Below are positions 32,661 through 41,294 of a stretch of 45,397 bases of DNA, one piece after another. The DNA lies in assembly GCA_001917585.1 (NCBI GenBank), contig MNEG01000169.1, positions 1 through 45,397 of the forward strand, written 5' to 3'. Both the position numbers and the translations under genes were made by a program. Numbering within the stretch: position 1 is the first letter of the stretch; every line of letters starts with the position of its first letter. This stretch comes from Candidatus Rokubacteria bacterium 13_1_40CM_68_15 (GTDB lineage Bacteria > Methylomirabilota > Methylomirabilia > Rokubacteriales > CSP1-6). The notes beneath the pieces are model-generated. The model did no database searches. It was not told the DNA's origin and was given only the letters and a program-made list of their open reading frames with translations.

Positions 32661-34207
32661 CCCTCGCCGGTCTCCTCGAACGCGCGACGCTGCGCCGGCC
32701 CCGGGCTGAGGCGGTTGTCGACGGCGCAACCCGGCTGACGTATGCCGAGCTCGACGCCCGGACAGCCGCGCTCAGCCGCCGGCTCGGCGGCCTCGGCGTC
32801 GGTCGTGGGGATCGTGTACTGCTCGTCCTCAAGAATCGCGTCGAGCACGTGCTCGCGTACTGGGCGCTCCAGCGCATTGCGGCCGTGGCGACACCGGTGA
32901 ATTTCAGGTTGGCCGCGGGCGAGCTCGCCTACCTGCTCGCCGACTCGGGCGCCCGCCTCGTGCTCTTCGAAGCCGCGACGGCGTCTTCGGTGCTCGAAGC
33001 CTCACGAAGCCACGGCGACGTGACCCTCGTGTACGTGGGACACGGTGTGGCGCCCGAAGGTGCCTTGCGGTTCGAGGATCTCGACGCTGGCGCTGCCGGA
33101 AGGGCGGGAGCCTCCCGCCCTGACGAGCAGGATCTCTCGCTGATCCTCTATACGTCAGGTACGACCGGGAGGCCGAAGGGCGTTCCTCGGACACACAGGA
33201 ATCATGTCGCGGGCGCCGTGGCCCACGCGCTCCAATGCGGTTACACGTGGGAGGAGCGCACGCTCGGCGTCATGCCGCTCTATCACACGATGGGAATCCA
33301 CGCCCTCACCAGCATGGTGGCCGTCAACGGGTGCTTCGTCTGCCAGCCCGAGTGGTCGACGAGCGACGCACTCCGTCTCATTGCGGCCGAGCGGATCAGC
33401 GCGCTCTACCTGATCCCGACGCTCTTCTACGACCTCGTCCACGCTCCGGAGCGCGCGAGTGCGGACGTCTCCACGGTCCGCAAGCTCGGCTATGCCGGCG
33501 CCCCCATGCTGGCGCCGTTGACGGAGGCATGCGTCAAGGCATTTGCTCCGGAGGTATTCGTCAATCACTACGGCTCGACGGAGATCTACACGGCCTCGAT
33601 CCGACCCGACGTCCACCTGAAGCCCGGATGCGCCGGCCGGGCCGGGCTCCACTCGGTGCTTCGCATCGTCACGCCGAGCACGGAGCGCCGGGTCGGGCCC
33701 GACGAGGTCGTGCCGGCTGGCGCGAAGGGTGAGATCATCGCGCGGCTGGATTCCCCGGAAGCGTTCGCCGGCTACTGGAATCGGCCCGACGCGGACGCCC
33801 GTGCGCTGCGCGACGGCTGGTACTTCACCGGCGACATGGGATATCTCGACGCCGACGGTGAGCTCTACGTGGTCGGCCGCGTCGACGACATGATCATCAG
33901 CGGCGGCGAGAACATTCATCCGATCGAGGTCGAGGAGGCGCTGGCCCGTCACCCTGGCATCCGGGACGTCGCCGTCGTCGGCGAGCCCGACGAGCGCTGG
34001 GGAGAGCGCGTAGTCGCCTTCGTGACGCCGATCTCGCCCGCTCTCACCGCCGATGCCCTCGATCTCTACTGCCGGGAGACTCCGCTGCTCGCCAGCTTCA
34101 AGCGGCCCCGGCGATTCGTGTTCGTGACCGAGATTCCGAAGACGGCGTCGGGAAAGATCCTGCGCCGCCTGCTCCGCGAGGGGCGGTACACGGAGATGGC
34201 GCGATGA
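32657..34207 (+). CDS. AMP-dependent acyl-CoA synthetase/ligase
   Basis: 516 aa from GTG 32657. ANL superfamily landmarks: the P-loop LILYTSGTTGRPKGVPRTH, VMPLYHTMGIHALTS, the adenine site NHYGSTEIYTA, GWYFTGDMGYLDADGELYVV, GRVDDMIISGGENIHPIEVE and the catalytic lysine in PKTASGKILRR. These enzymes activate carboxylic acids to acyl-CoA through an acyl-AMP intermediate; closeness to benzoate-type ligases is possible but the substrate is not readable. A perfect 10-bp palindrome (33101-33121) lies in the coding region, encoding part of GRAGASRP. Overlaps the next gene as ATGA. Confidence 0.93.
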   Translation: MTLAGLLERATLRRPRAEAVVDGATRLTYAELDARTAALSRRLGGLGVGRGDRVLLVLKNRVEHVLAYWALQRIAAVATPVNFRLAAGELAYLLADSGARLVLFEAATASSVLEASRSHGDVTLVYVGHGVAPEGALRFEDLDAGAAGRAGASRPDEQDLSLILYTSGTTGRPKGVPRTHRNHVAGAVAHALQCGYTWEERTLGVMPLYHTMGIHALTSMVAVNGCFVCQPEWSTSDALRLIAAERISALYLIPTLFYDLVHAPERASADVSTVRKLGYAGAPMLAPLTEACVKAFAPEVFVNHYGSTEIYTASIRPDVHLKPGCAGRAGLHSVLRIVTPSTERRVGPDEVVPAGAKGEIIARLDSPEAFAGYWNRPDADARALRDGWYFTGDMGYLDADGELYVVGRVDDMIISGGENIHPIEVEEALARHPGIRDVAVVGEPDERWGERVVAFVTPISPALTADALDLYCRETPLLASFKRPRRFVFVTEIPKTASGKILRRLLREGRYTEMAR

Positions 34208-34971
34208 GCGAGTTCCTGCGAGTGGAGCGGAAGGGGGCGATCGCCACCGTGTGGATCGATCGCCAGGCGAAGATGAACACGATGACGGTGGCCATGCGCA
34301 ACGAGTTCCCCGCGATGTTCATGGGCCTCGACGGCGATGACGCGGTCCGCGTGGTGGTGATCCGCGGCGCCGGCGGCAAGGCGTTCAGCGCCGGTGGCGA
34401 CGTCGCCGAGTTCCTCACCCTGGCGCCGGCCGACCTCGAGCTGTGGGGCGACACCTTGACCTGGGCCGAGCGGTGCCGCAAGCCGGTCATCGCTGCCATC
34501 GATGGCTATGCGATGGGCGCTGGCCTCGAGCTCGCGCTCGCCTGCGACTTCCGGATCGCCACGCGCCGCTCGGAGTTCGCGTTTCCCGAGGTTCGGCTGG
34601 GGATGATTCCCGGCAGCGGTGGCACCCAGCGGGCCATCCGATTGATCGGGATGACGCGCGGCAAGCTCTTCATGATGACGGGGCAGCGCATCCCCGCCGA
34701 GCGCGCCGAGGCGTGGGGCCTCATCACCCAGTGTGTGGCCGACGACACGCTCGACAGCGCGGTCGACGCGCTGGCCGGTGACCTGGCCGAGCGGGCTCCG
34801 CTGGCCCTTCGCACGCTGAAGACCGTGCTCAACCGCGGCGCCGACGCTCCGCTCGAGACCGCCCTCGAGCTGGAGCGCAAGGCGTACGCGTGGCTGCGCT
34901 CGACCCACGACTACGAGGAGGGCGTGAAGTCGTTCGTCGAGAAGCGCCCGCCGCGGTATCGGGGGCGGTGA
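34204..34971 (+). CDS. Enoyl-CoA hydratase/isomerase
   Basis: 255 aa. Crotonase fold with the oxyanion-hole segments KAFSAGGDVAEF and GYAMGAGLELALACDFRIA. Both hydratase glutamates appear to be present (GLELAL and FPEVRLGMIPGSGGTQ), so hydration of an enoyl-CoA is plausible. It follows the acyl-CoA ligase, suggesting the activated acid is taken through a beta-oxidation-like step. Its stop overlaps the next ATG by one base. Confidence 0.93.
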   Translation: MSEFLRVERKGAIATVWIDRQAKMNTMTVAMRNEFPAMFMGLDGDDAVRVVVIRGAGGKAFSAGGDVAEFLTLAPADLELWGDTLTWAERCRKPVIAAIDGYAMGAGLELALACDFRIATRRSEFAFPEVRLGMIPGSGGTQRAIRLIGMTRGKLFMMTGQRIPAERAEAWGLITQCVADDTLDSAVDALAGDLAERAPLALRTLKTVLNRGADAPLETALELERKAYAWLRSTHDYEEGVKSFVEKRPPRYRGR

Positions 34972-35972
34972 TGGCGCCGCCGTTCGGCCTGATCCTCGCC
35001 AACCGCGCCGTCGTCCTGGGCGTCATCAAGGCCCGCGATCTCCTCGACATCGCCGTGGCCGCCGAGCAGTCGGGGGCGTTCGACACCGTGTGGGTGGGTG
35101 ACAGCCTGCTCGCCAAGCCGCGCCTGGAGGCCGTCTCCCTGCTCTCCGCCCTGGCCGGTGTGACGTCGCGCGTGCGCCTGGGCGTCGGCTGCCTGGCCAC
35201 GTTCGTCCACCGCCATCCGGTGCTCTTTGCTCAGCAGTGGGCCAGCCTGGACCAGCTCTCGAGCGGACGAGCCTGGCTCGCCGTGTGTCTCGGCGGGCCC
35301 GACGAGCAGTCGAAAGCTCAGGCGCTGGAACACAGCGTGATGCAGGTGCGCTCGAGCGAGCGCGTCGGCCGGCTCGAGGAAGGGATCGTCATCCTGCGCA
35401 AGCTCTTCGCCGAGAAGAACGTCGCTCACGCCGGAGAGTTCTACCGCTTCGAGGGCGTGACCGTGGAGCCCAAGCCCGTGCAGCAGCCCTGTCCGATCTG
35501 GATCGCGAGTAACCCGACCGGCCTCACGTGGAAGGGCGGGGCCAGCGCCTCCGACGCCGTGGTCGAGCGCTCCTTCCGGCGAGTCGCCCGTCACGCCGAC
35601 GGCTGGATGAGCAACAAGCTCAGCCCCGACGAGTTCCGCCGGCAGTTCGCGCGGATCAAGGCAATGGCCCGCGAGGAGGGCCGCGATCCGGCCCGGCTCG
35701 GCGGCGCCCTCTACCACAACATCAACATCAACGAGGACCGGGCGGCCGCGCTCGCGGAGTCGAAGAAGTTCCTCGACACGTACTACACCTCGAACTTCAG
35801 CGCGGCCTTCGTCGAGGGCTGGACGGTGGCCGGCGGCCCGAAGCACTGCACCGAGCAGCTCCGCGCGTATCTCGACGCAGGGCTCGGCCACATGGCCCTC
35901 CGGCTGACGTCATGGGATCAGCGGGGTCAGCTCCAGCGGTTCCTGACCGAAGTGGCGCCCGCCTTCGCCTGA
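34971..35972 (+). CDS. LLM-class (luciferase-like) F420- or FMN-dependent oxidoreductase
   Basis: 333 aa. Bacterial-luciferase-like TIM barrel: LLDIAVAAEQSGAFDTVWVG, RVRLGVGCLATFVHRHPVLF, QWASLDQLSSGRAWLAV, GEFYRFEGVTVEPKPVQQP and CPIWIASNP. Members are flavin-dependent monooxygenases or F420-dependent dehydrogenases; the cofactor cannot be decided here. The insertion TGLTWKGGASASDAVVERSF and the active-site region HNININED are individual to this protein. GTG 34968 immediately before the ATG is an equally possible start. Confidence 0.87.
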   Translation: MAPPFGLILANRAVVLGVIKARDLLDIAVAAEQSGAFDTVWVGDSLLAKPRLEAVSLLSALAGVTSRVRLGVGCLATFVHRHPVLFAQQWASLDQLSSGRAWLAVCLGGPDEQSKAQALEHSVMQVRSSERVGRLEEGIVILRKLFAEKNVAHAGEFYRFEGVTVEPKPVQQPCPIWIASNPTGLTWKGGASASDAVVERSFRRVARHADGWMSNKLSPDEFRRQFARIKAMAREEGRDPARLGGALYHNININEDRAAALAESKKFLDTYYTSNFSAAFVEGWTVAGGPKHCTEQLRAYLDAGLGHMALRLTSWDQRGQLQRFLTEVAPAFA

Positions 35973-35989
35973 CCGAGAAAGGAGCCGGG

Positions 35990-36760
35990 ATGCTGCAGGG
36001 CATCGATCACATCGTCATCGCCGTCCCCGACCTCGCTGTCGCGAGCCGGAACTACGAAGCCCTCGGCTTCACCGTGGTACCGGGCGGGCGGCATCCCGTC
36101 GGCACCCACAACGCGCTGATCGCATTCGGCGACGGCGCCTACATCGAGCTGATCGCGTTCTACGAGAAGAACACGCAGCACAAGTGGTGGGCGCCACTCC
36201 AGAAGGGAGGCGGCCTGGTCGACTTCTGCATGCAGACCGACGACCTGCTGCGTGATACCGCCGCCTTTAGAAAGGCCGGTGTCGACATCGACGATCCGTC
36301 GCCGCTGTCGCGGGTGCGGCCCGACGGCTATCAGCTGAAGTGGGTGCTCTCGATCCCGAAGGGTGTCGATCGCGGCGTCGCGCCGTTCCTGATCCAGGAC
36401 GAAACGCCGCGCGAAGAGCGTGTGCCACGACAGACGCGGCACGCCAATGGCGTGACCGGGATCGGAACGGTCACGGTGGCCGTGGACGACGTGAGTCGCG
36501 TGGCCGGCTGGTACGCCAGGGTGCTCGGCACGCCCGGTCAGCGCATCGTCAGCGAGGAGCTGGACGGCGTCGGGCAGCGCTTCACCAGCGGTCCCCACAC
36601 GCTGGACTTCGTCGCGCCCGACGCAGCCGGCAGCCCGCTCCGGCCGTGGCTGGCCGCCCGTGGGGCCTCGCCGTACGCGGCGACGCTGACGGCGTCGGGT
36701 GCACGCGGGGGCCTCCTCGACGAGTCGAAGACGCTCGGCGCCCGCCTCACCCTCGCGTAG
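35990..36760 (+). CDS. VOC-family (glyoxalase-like) protein
   Basis: 256 aa from ATG 35990 with AAAGGAG 6 nt upstream. Two VOC modules: residues 1-125 (IDHIVIAVPDLAVASRNYEA, LIAFGDGAYIELIAF) and a second from about 150 (IGTVTVAVDDVSRVAGWYAR, QRFTSGPHTLDFVAPD). This matches the glyoxalase-like domain type PF13468. Such proteins include dioxygenases, isomerases and resistance proteins; the exact reaction is unknown. Metal ligands would be the early His of IDHIVI and the Glu of YIEL. Confidence 0.82.
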   Translation: MLQGIDHIVIAVPDLAVASRNYEALGFTVVPGGRHPVGTHNALIAFGDGAYIELIAFYEKNTQHKWWAPLQKGGGLVDFCMQTDDLLRDTAAFRKAGVDIDDPSPLSRVRPDGYQLKWVLSIPKGVDRGVAPFLIQDETPREERVPRQTRHANGVTGIGTVTVAVDDVSRVAGWYARVLGTPGQRIVSEELDGVGQRFTSGPHTLDFVAPDAAGSPLRPWLAARGASPYAATLTASGARGGLLDESKTLGARLTLA

Positions 36761-36768
36761 GAAACATC

Positions 36769-37746
36769 ATGCCCAGAATGATCGCCCTCGTCCTTCTCAT
36801 CGTCCTCGTCGTGAGCCCGGTATCGGCCCAGGCCCCCATCACGCTGGCCTTCGCGACGCTCGACGCGGGCAGCGCGTGGTACGTCTACGGCGCCACGATG
36901 GCCGAGCTGCTGCGCCGAGCCTTGCCGGCCGGCTCGAACATCGACGTGAAACCCTTCGCCGGCGGCGTGGGCAATGCGAAGCTGGTGGCCAGGAACGAGA
37001 CACCGCTGGCGCTGTCGTTCACCGTGACGAACCGCTGGGCCTTCGACGGCAAGGAAGCCTACGACACGAAGCTCCAGAACCTGCGTGGTCTCGTCGGCGG
37101 GCTGGACACCTACTATCTCGTCGCCGTCGTCCAGAAGAAGCTCGCCATCGACTCGCTGAAGGACATCAAGGACAAGAGGCTCGGTGTCCGCGTCTTCACG
37201 CAGCCGATCGGCGCGCTCGGAGAGTTCGGTGGCCGACAGCTTCTTCGCGCCTACGGCATCGCCTACGCCGATCTCAAGGCGTGGGGCGGCAGCACCAGCC
37301 ACGTCGGCTACAACGTCATCGTCGACGCCTTCAAGGATGGCCGAGCCGATCTGCTGCTCGCGGTCGTGACGCCCAGGCATCCGTCGGTCACCGAGCTCAC
37401 GACCTTTTCCGAGGTGAAGTTTCTCGCCATCGAGCCGGACATCATCAAGGCGCTGGCGCCGCTGGGTTACACCCCGGCCACGATGGCGGCCAACACGTTC
37501 AAGAATCAGCCCGAGCCGGTGAAGACGGTCGGCTTCCCGACCGTGCTCATCACCAACCAGGAGCTGCCCGAGGCGGTCGCCTATACGGTCACGAAAACCG
37601 TCGTCGACAACAAGGACGCGCTGGTGCGCGGCCACGCCGGCCTCGCCCAGTTCGATCCGATAACGGCGTGGCAGCCCGACAAGGTCGGCATCCCGCTCCA
37701 TCCCGGCGCCGAGCGCGCGTATCGCGAGAAGGGGTGGATGAAATAG
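36769..37746 (+). CDS. TRAP transporter solute receptor, TAXI family
   Basis: 325 aa. The signal peptide MPRMIALVLLIVLVVSPVSA is followed by ITLAFATLDAGSAWYVYGAT, the TAXI-type opening, NIDVKPFAGGVGNAKLVARN, KRLGVRVFTQPIGALGEFGG and FPTVLITNQELPEAVAYTVT. It is the periplasmic receptor that hands an organic acid or similar solute to the fused TRAP permease encoded two genes downstream. Ligand unknown. Its 3' end overlaps the amidohydrolase gene. Confidence 0.9.
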   Translation: MPRMIALVLLIVLVVSPVSAQAPITLAFATLDAGSAWYVYGATMAELLRRALPAGSNIDVKPFAGGVGNAKLVARNETPLALSFTVTNRWAFDGKEAYDTKLQNLRGLVGGLDTYYLVAVVQKKLAIDSLKDIKDKRLGVRVFTQPIGALGEFGGRQLLRAYGIAYADLKAWGGSTSHVGYNVIVDAFKDGRADLLLAVVTPRHPSVTELTTFSEVKFLAIEPDIIKALAPLGYTPATMAANTFKNQPEPVKTVGFPTVLITNQELPEAVAYTVTKTVVDNKDALVRGHAGLAQFDPITAWQPDKVGIPLHPGAERAYREKGWMK

Positions 37747-39323
37747 CGGCCGACAGCGTTCTCGTCAACGGCCGCATCGTCACGCTCGACCCGGGATGCC
37801 CCCGGGCGAAGGCGCTCGCGATCGCGAGCGACCGCATTGTCGCCGTCGGGGGCGACCGCGAGATCCTTCGGCTGCGCGATCGCCGGACGAAGGTGGTCGA
37901 TCTGCGGCGGGCCACGGTCGTGCCCGGGCTCGTGGATGCCCACGCCCATCTCGACCGCGAGGGCCTGAAATATCTCTATCCCTCGCTGGCACGCTGCCGC
38001 TCGATCGCCGACATCCAGGTCGTCATCCGTCGGCTCGCGAGAACCCGGCGGCGCGGCGAGTGGATCGTGACCATGCCGGTGGGCACGCCGCCCTTCTACA
38101 TGGATGCGCCCGGCGGGCTCCGGGAGCGGCGATGGCCGACCCGGGCCGATCTCGACGCGGCCGCGCTCGCGCGCGCCGGCATCGGCCGTGACACGGCGCC
38201 GCCGAAGGGCGTCGAGATCGTCCGGGACGCCGCGGGTGAACCCACCGGTGTCTTCGTCGAGCACAACCTCATCCAGGTGCTGGAGTTCACACTGATGCGG
38301 TCGGCGCCGCGCTTCACGCATGCCGATCGGCTCACCGCGCTCACGGATTCCCAGCGCCGCTACGCCGCGCGCGGCGTGACGGCGATCTACGAGGGCCACG
38401 GCGTGGCGCCGGAGCTCCTGGCGGTGTACCGGGAAGCTCACGAGCGCGGCACGCTGCGGCTCCGGGCCTTCCTCGCCGTGAGCCCGACGTGGGACGCCGC
38501 CGACGCCGGGCGAGCGATCCCCGAGGTGGCGGCGTGGGCCGGTGGCCGTGGGCTGGGCGACGATCGGTTGCGCGTGGCGGGTATCTGTCTCCACTACGGC
38601 GGCGACCCCGAGGTGGCGCACATCCTTCATGCGGCGCAGCCCTACACCGGTTGGGCCGGCTTCGTCGAGAGCGCCAACTCGCCGGAAGCCTACCGTGAGC
38701 AGGCCGAGCTGGCCGCCCGCCACCGGCTGCGCGTCAACACGCTGGTCACGCGGAATCTCGCCCAGGTCCTCGACGTGTGGGAGAAGATCGCGCAGAGCAC
38801 GCCGATCGCCGGCCTCCGATGGGTGGCCGTGCACCTCAACGCGGCGACCGGTGATCAGCTCGCGCGGCTCAAGCGCCTCGGCGCGGTCGCGACGACCAAC
38901 CCGATCTCTTATCTGTGGCGCTCGGCCGCCGAAGAGGCCCGCAAGCTCGGAGATGCCGCCGGGACGCTTCTGCCTCATCGCAGCCTCGAGCGGGTGCGTC
39001 TGCCCTTCGGGCTGGCCACCGACAACAAGCCGGCCGACCCCTGGCTGGCGTTCCGTGCCGTCGTGGAGCGGTCCGACATGACGTCGGGCGAGATCCTGGG
39101 ACCTCGCGAGCGGCTGACGCGGCTGGCGGCGCTCCGGGCGCTCACGGTGGGCGGCGCCTTCATCACGTTCGCCGAGCGTGAGCGCGGGGTCCTCGCGCCG
39201 GGGCGACAGGCGGATCTCGCCGTGGTCGACCAGGATCCGCTCACCATGCCGCTGGCCGAGATCGGCTCGCTGGCCTGCCGGCTCACGATGGTCGGCGGCC
39301 GCGTCGTGCACGGCGATGACTAG
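37734..39323 (+). CDS. YtcJ-like metal-dependent amidohydrolase
   Basis: 529 aa from GTG 37734, the only standard start before SVLVNGRIVTLDPGCPRA; it overlaps the receptor gene by 13 nt. Amidohydrolase-3 features: VVPGLVDAHAHLDREG (HxH metal site), GVTAIYEGHGVAPELL, VNTLVTRN, GLATDNKPADPW with the metal-ligand Asp, and RGVLAPGRQADLAVVDQDPL. Between RWPTRADLD and ALARAGI the family normally has about 25-30 further residues; here the two segments join directly, so an internal in-frame loss seems to have happened. Hydrolysis of an amide or carbamate solute brought in by the TRAP system is inferred. Confidence 0.85.
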   Translation: MDEIAADSVLVNGRIVTLDPGCPRAKALAIASDRIVAVGGDREILRLRDRRTKVVDLRRATVVPGLVDAHAHLDREGLKYLYPSLARCRSIADIQVVIRRLARTRRRGEWIVTMPVGTPPFYMDAPGGLRERRWPTRADLDAAALARAGIGRDTAPPKGVEIVRDAAGEPTGVFVEHNLIQVLEFTLMRSAPRFTHADRLTALTDSQRRYAARGVTAIYEGHGVAPELLAVYREAHERGTLRLRAFLAVSPTWDAADAGRAIPEVAAWAGGRGLGDDRLRVAGICLHYGGDPEVAHILHAAQPYTGWAGFVESANSPEAYREQAELAARHRLRVNTLVTRNLAQVLDVWEKIAQSTPIAGLRWVAVHLNAATGDQLARLKRLGAVATTNPISYLWRSAAEEARKLGDAAGTLLPHRSLERVRLPFGLATDNKPADPWLAFRAVVERSDMTSGEILGPRERLTRLAALRALTVGGAFITFAERERGVLAPGRQADLAVVDQDPLTMPLAEIGSLACRLTMVGGRVVHGDD

Positions 39324-41169
39324 CTCGCGGCTGGGCGTCGCTGTCGCATGGTCGCTCTTCCAGCTCTACACGGCGTGGGCGGGAACCTACGACCTGCTCA
39401 TCCAGCTTCCCGTGCACGTCGCCTTCGCCGTCGCGCTGGGTTTCCTCACGCCGGCAGGCGACGCGCCCACCGGCCGTCTCTCGCGCGGTGTCGATGCGCT
39501 GGCCGCCGCGCTGGCGCTCGGCTGCGGCGCGTACTACGTCGTGAACAACCCACGCCTGGCCAGTCGCATGGCGATGGTGGACGAGCCGTGGACCATCGAC
39601 GTCGTCGTCGGCGTGCTGCTGGTGATCCTGCTCCTCGAGGCGTCGCGGCGCCACATCGGAGGCGCGCTCGTCATCCTCGCCCTCGCCTTCGTCGTCTACG
39701 CCTTCGTCGGGCCGTGGCTGCCGGGCTTCCTCTCCCACGGCGGCGTGACGGCGCTCCGGCTCGTCGATCAGCAGATGCTCACGACGGGCGGCGTCTTCGG
39801 CATCCCGACGCTGGTGTCCGCGACGTACATCTTCCTCTTCGTCGCCTTCGGGGCCGTGATGGCCCGGGGAGGTCTGCTCGGCTTCTTCAGGGACTTCGGC
39901 CTGGCCGTCGCCGGCTCATCGAAGGGCGGGGCGGGGAAAGTCGCCGTCATCGCGAGCGGCCTCTTCGGCACCGTCAACGGAAGCGCCATCGCCAACGCCG
40001 TGACGACCGGCAGCATCACCATTCCGATGATGACGCGCGCCGGCTACCAGCCCGCCTTCGCGGCCGGCGTGGAGGCGACGGCGTCGATGGGCGGCCAGCT
40101 GATCCCACCGGTCATGGGCGCGGCCGCCTTCATCATGGCCGAGACGCTCGGCGTGCCCTACGCGACGATCGCGCTGTCGGCGGCGATCCCCGGCGTGCTC
40201 TACTTCGTCGCCGTCGGCGTCATGGTCCACTTCGAGGCCGGGCGGCAGGGGCTGCCGGTCCTGTCGCGCTCGGCCCTGCCGCGCCTCGGCTCGGTGTTGC
40301 GCAGGGACTTCCACCTGCTGGCCGGCCCGGCGCTCCTCCTCTACTTCCTGGTGGACGGACGCTCACCCATGTTCGCCGGCTTCTGGGCGCTGGTGGCGGC
40401 GGTCGTGGCGAGCTGGCTCAGGGCCGAGACGCGCATCGGCCCGCGCCAGGCGCTGGCCATTCTCGTGGATGCGGCGCAGAACGCGATGCCGGTCGCGCTC
40501 GCCTGCGCCACCGTCGGCATCGTCGTCGGCGTCGTCTCGCTCACCGGTCTCGGCTTGAAGCTCGCCACCGGGATCGTCGGCCTCGCCCAGGGCAATCTCT
40601 TCATCACACTGATCCTGACGATGATCGCCGCACTCGTGCTGGGCACGGGACTGCCGACGTCGGCGACCTACATCATCACCTCGATCATGGCCGCGCCGGC
40701 GCTCGTGCAGCTCGGAGTCCCCAAGCTGGTCGCCCACATGTTCGTGTTCTACTTCGGCATCCTGGCCGATCTCACGCCGCCGACCGCGATCTCGACGTAT
40801 GCGACGTCGTCCATCGCCGGCGCCGACGTGTGGGAGACGCAGTGGCGGGCCATGCTGCTCGCGCTGTCCGGCTTCATCATCCCGTTCAGCTTCGCGTACG
40901 ATCCGGCGATGTTGCTGATCGGCGCCGGCCCGGTGGGCATCGCGCTGCGCACGGCCGCCGCCACGCTCGGTATCGTGATGCTCGGCGCCGGCCTCATCGG
41001 ATACTTCAGGGCGCCCACGCGACTGTGGGAGCGTGGCGCATTGCTCCTCGGCGCCTTCCTGCTGATCTTCCCGGGCGCCATCAGTGACCTGCTCGGCGTC
41101 GCCTGCTTCGTTGCCGTCGTCGTGTCGCAGCGCACGGCGAAGCGGATGACCGCGACTCAGATTGGCTAG
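39316..41169 (+). CDS. TRAP transporter fused permease (DctQ-DctM type)
   Basis: 617 aa from ATG 39316, overlapping the amidohydrolase stop. Roughly 16-18 hydrophobic segments: an N-terminal DctQ-like part (YDLLIQLPVHVAFAVALGFL, VVVGVLLVILLLEASRRHIG) fused to the DctM part with GLFGTVNGSAIANAVTTGSI, GGQLIPPVMGAAAFIMAETL, LGTGLPTSATYIITSIMAAP and FVFYFGILADLTPPTAIST. This is the fused 4TM/12TM type that partners TAXI receptors. Sodium- or proton-driven uptake in the inner membrane. Confidence 0.94.
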   Translation: MTSSRLGVAVAWSLFQLYTAWAGTYDLLIQLPVHVAFAVALGFLTPAGDAPTGRLSRGVDALAAALALGCGAYYVVNNPRLASRMAMVDEPWTIDVVVGVLLVILLLEASRRHIGGALVILALAFVVYAFVGPWLPGFLSHGGVTALRLVDQQMLTTGGVFGIPTLVSATYIFLFVAFGAVMARGGLLGFFRDFGLAVAGSSKGGAGKVAVIASGLFGTVNGSAIANAVTTGSITIPMMTRAGYQPAFAAGVEATASMGGQLIPPVMGAAAFIMAETLGVPYATIALSAAIPGVLYFVAVGVMVHFEAGRQGLPVLSRSALPRLGSVLRRDFHLLAGPALLLYFLVDGRSPMFAGFWALVAAVVASWLRAETRIGPRQALAILVDAAQNAMPVALACATVGIVVGVVSLTGLGLKLATGIVGLAQGNLFITLILTMIAALVLGTGLPTSATYIITSIMAAPALVQLGVPKLVAHMFVFYFGILADLTPPTAISTYATSSIAGADVWETQWRAMLLALSGFIIPFSFAYDPAMLLIGAGPVGIALRTAAATLGIVMLGAGLIGYFRAPTRLWERGALLLGAFLLIFPGAISDLLGVACFVAVVVSQRTAKRMTATQIG

Positions 41170-41294
41170 ATGAATCAGACCGGCCACGATTGCGGCGGGG
41201 CGCGCCGGGGGAGTCCGAGGGGGGCGTAGCCTCCCTTCGTGTGAATGTGCGCAAGCCCGGGCGCCCGCGCCCTGTTGAATAGAGGAGAACGACG

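Noticed and set aside
37581-39311. 576-codon minus-strand ORF opposite the amidohydrolase
   Set aside because: Antisense shadow; the plus-strand protein has clear metal-site motifs.
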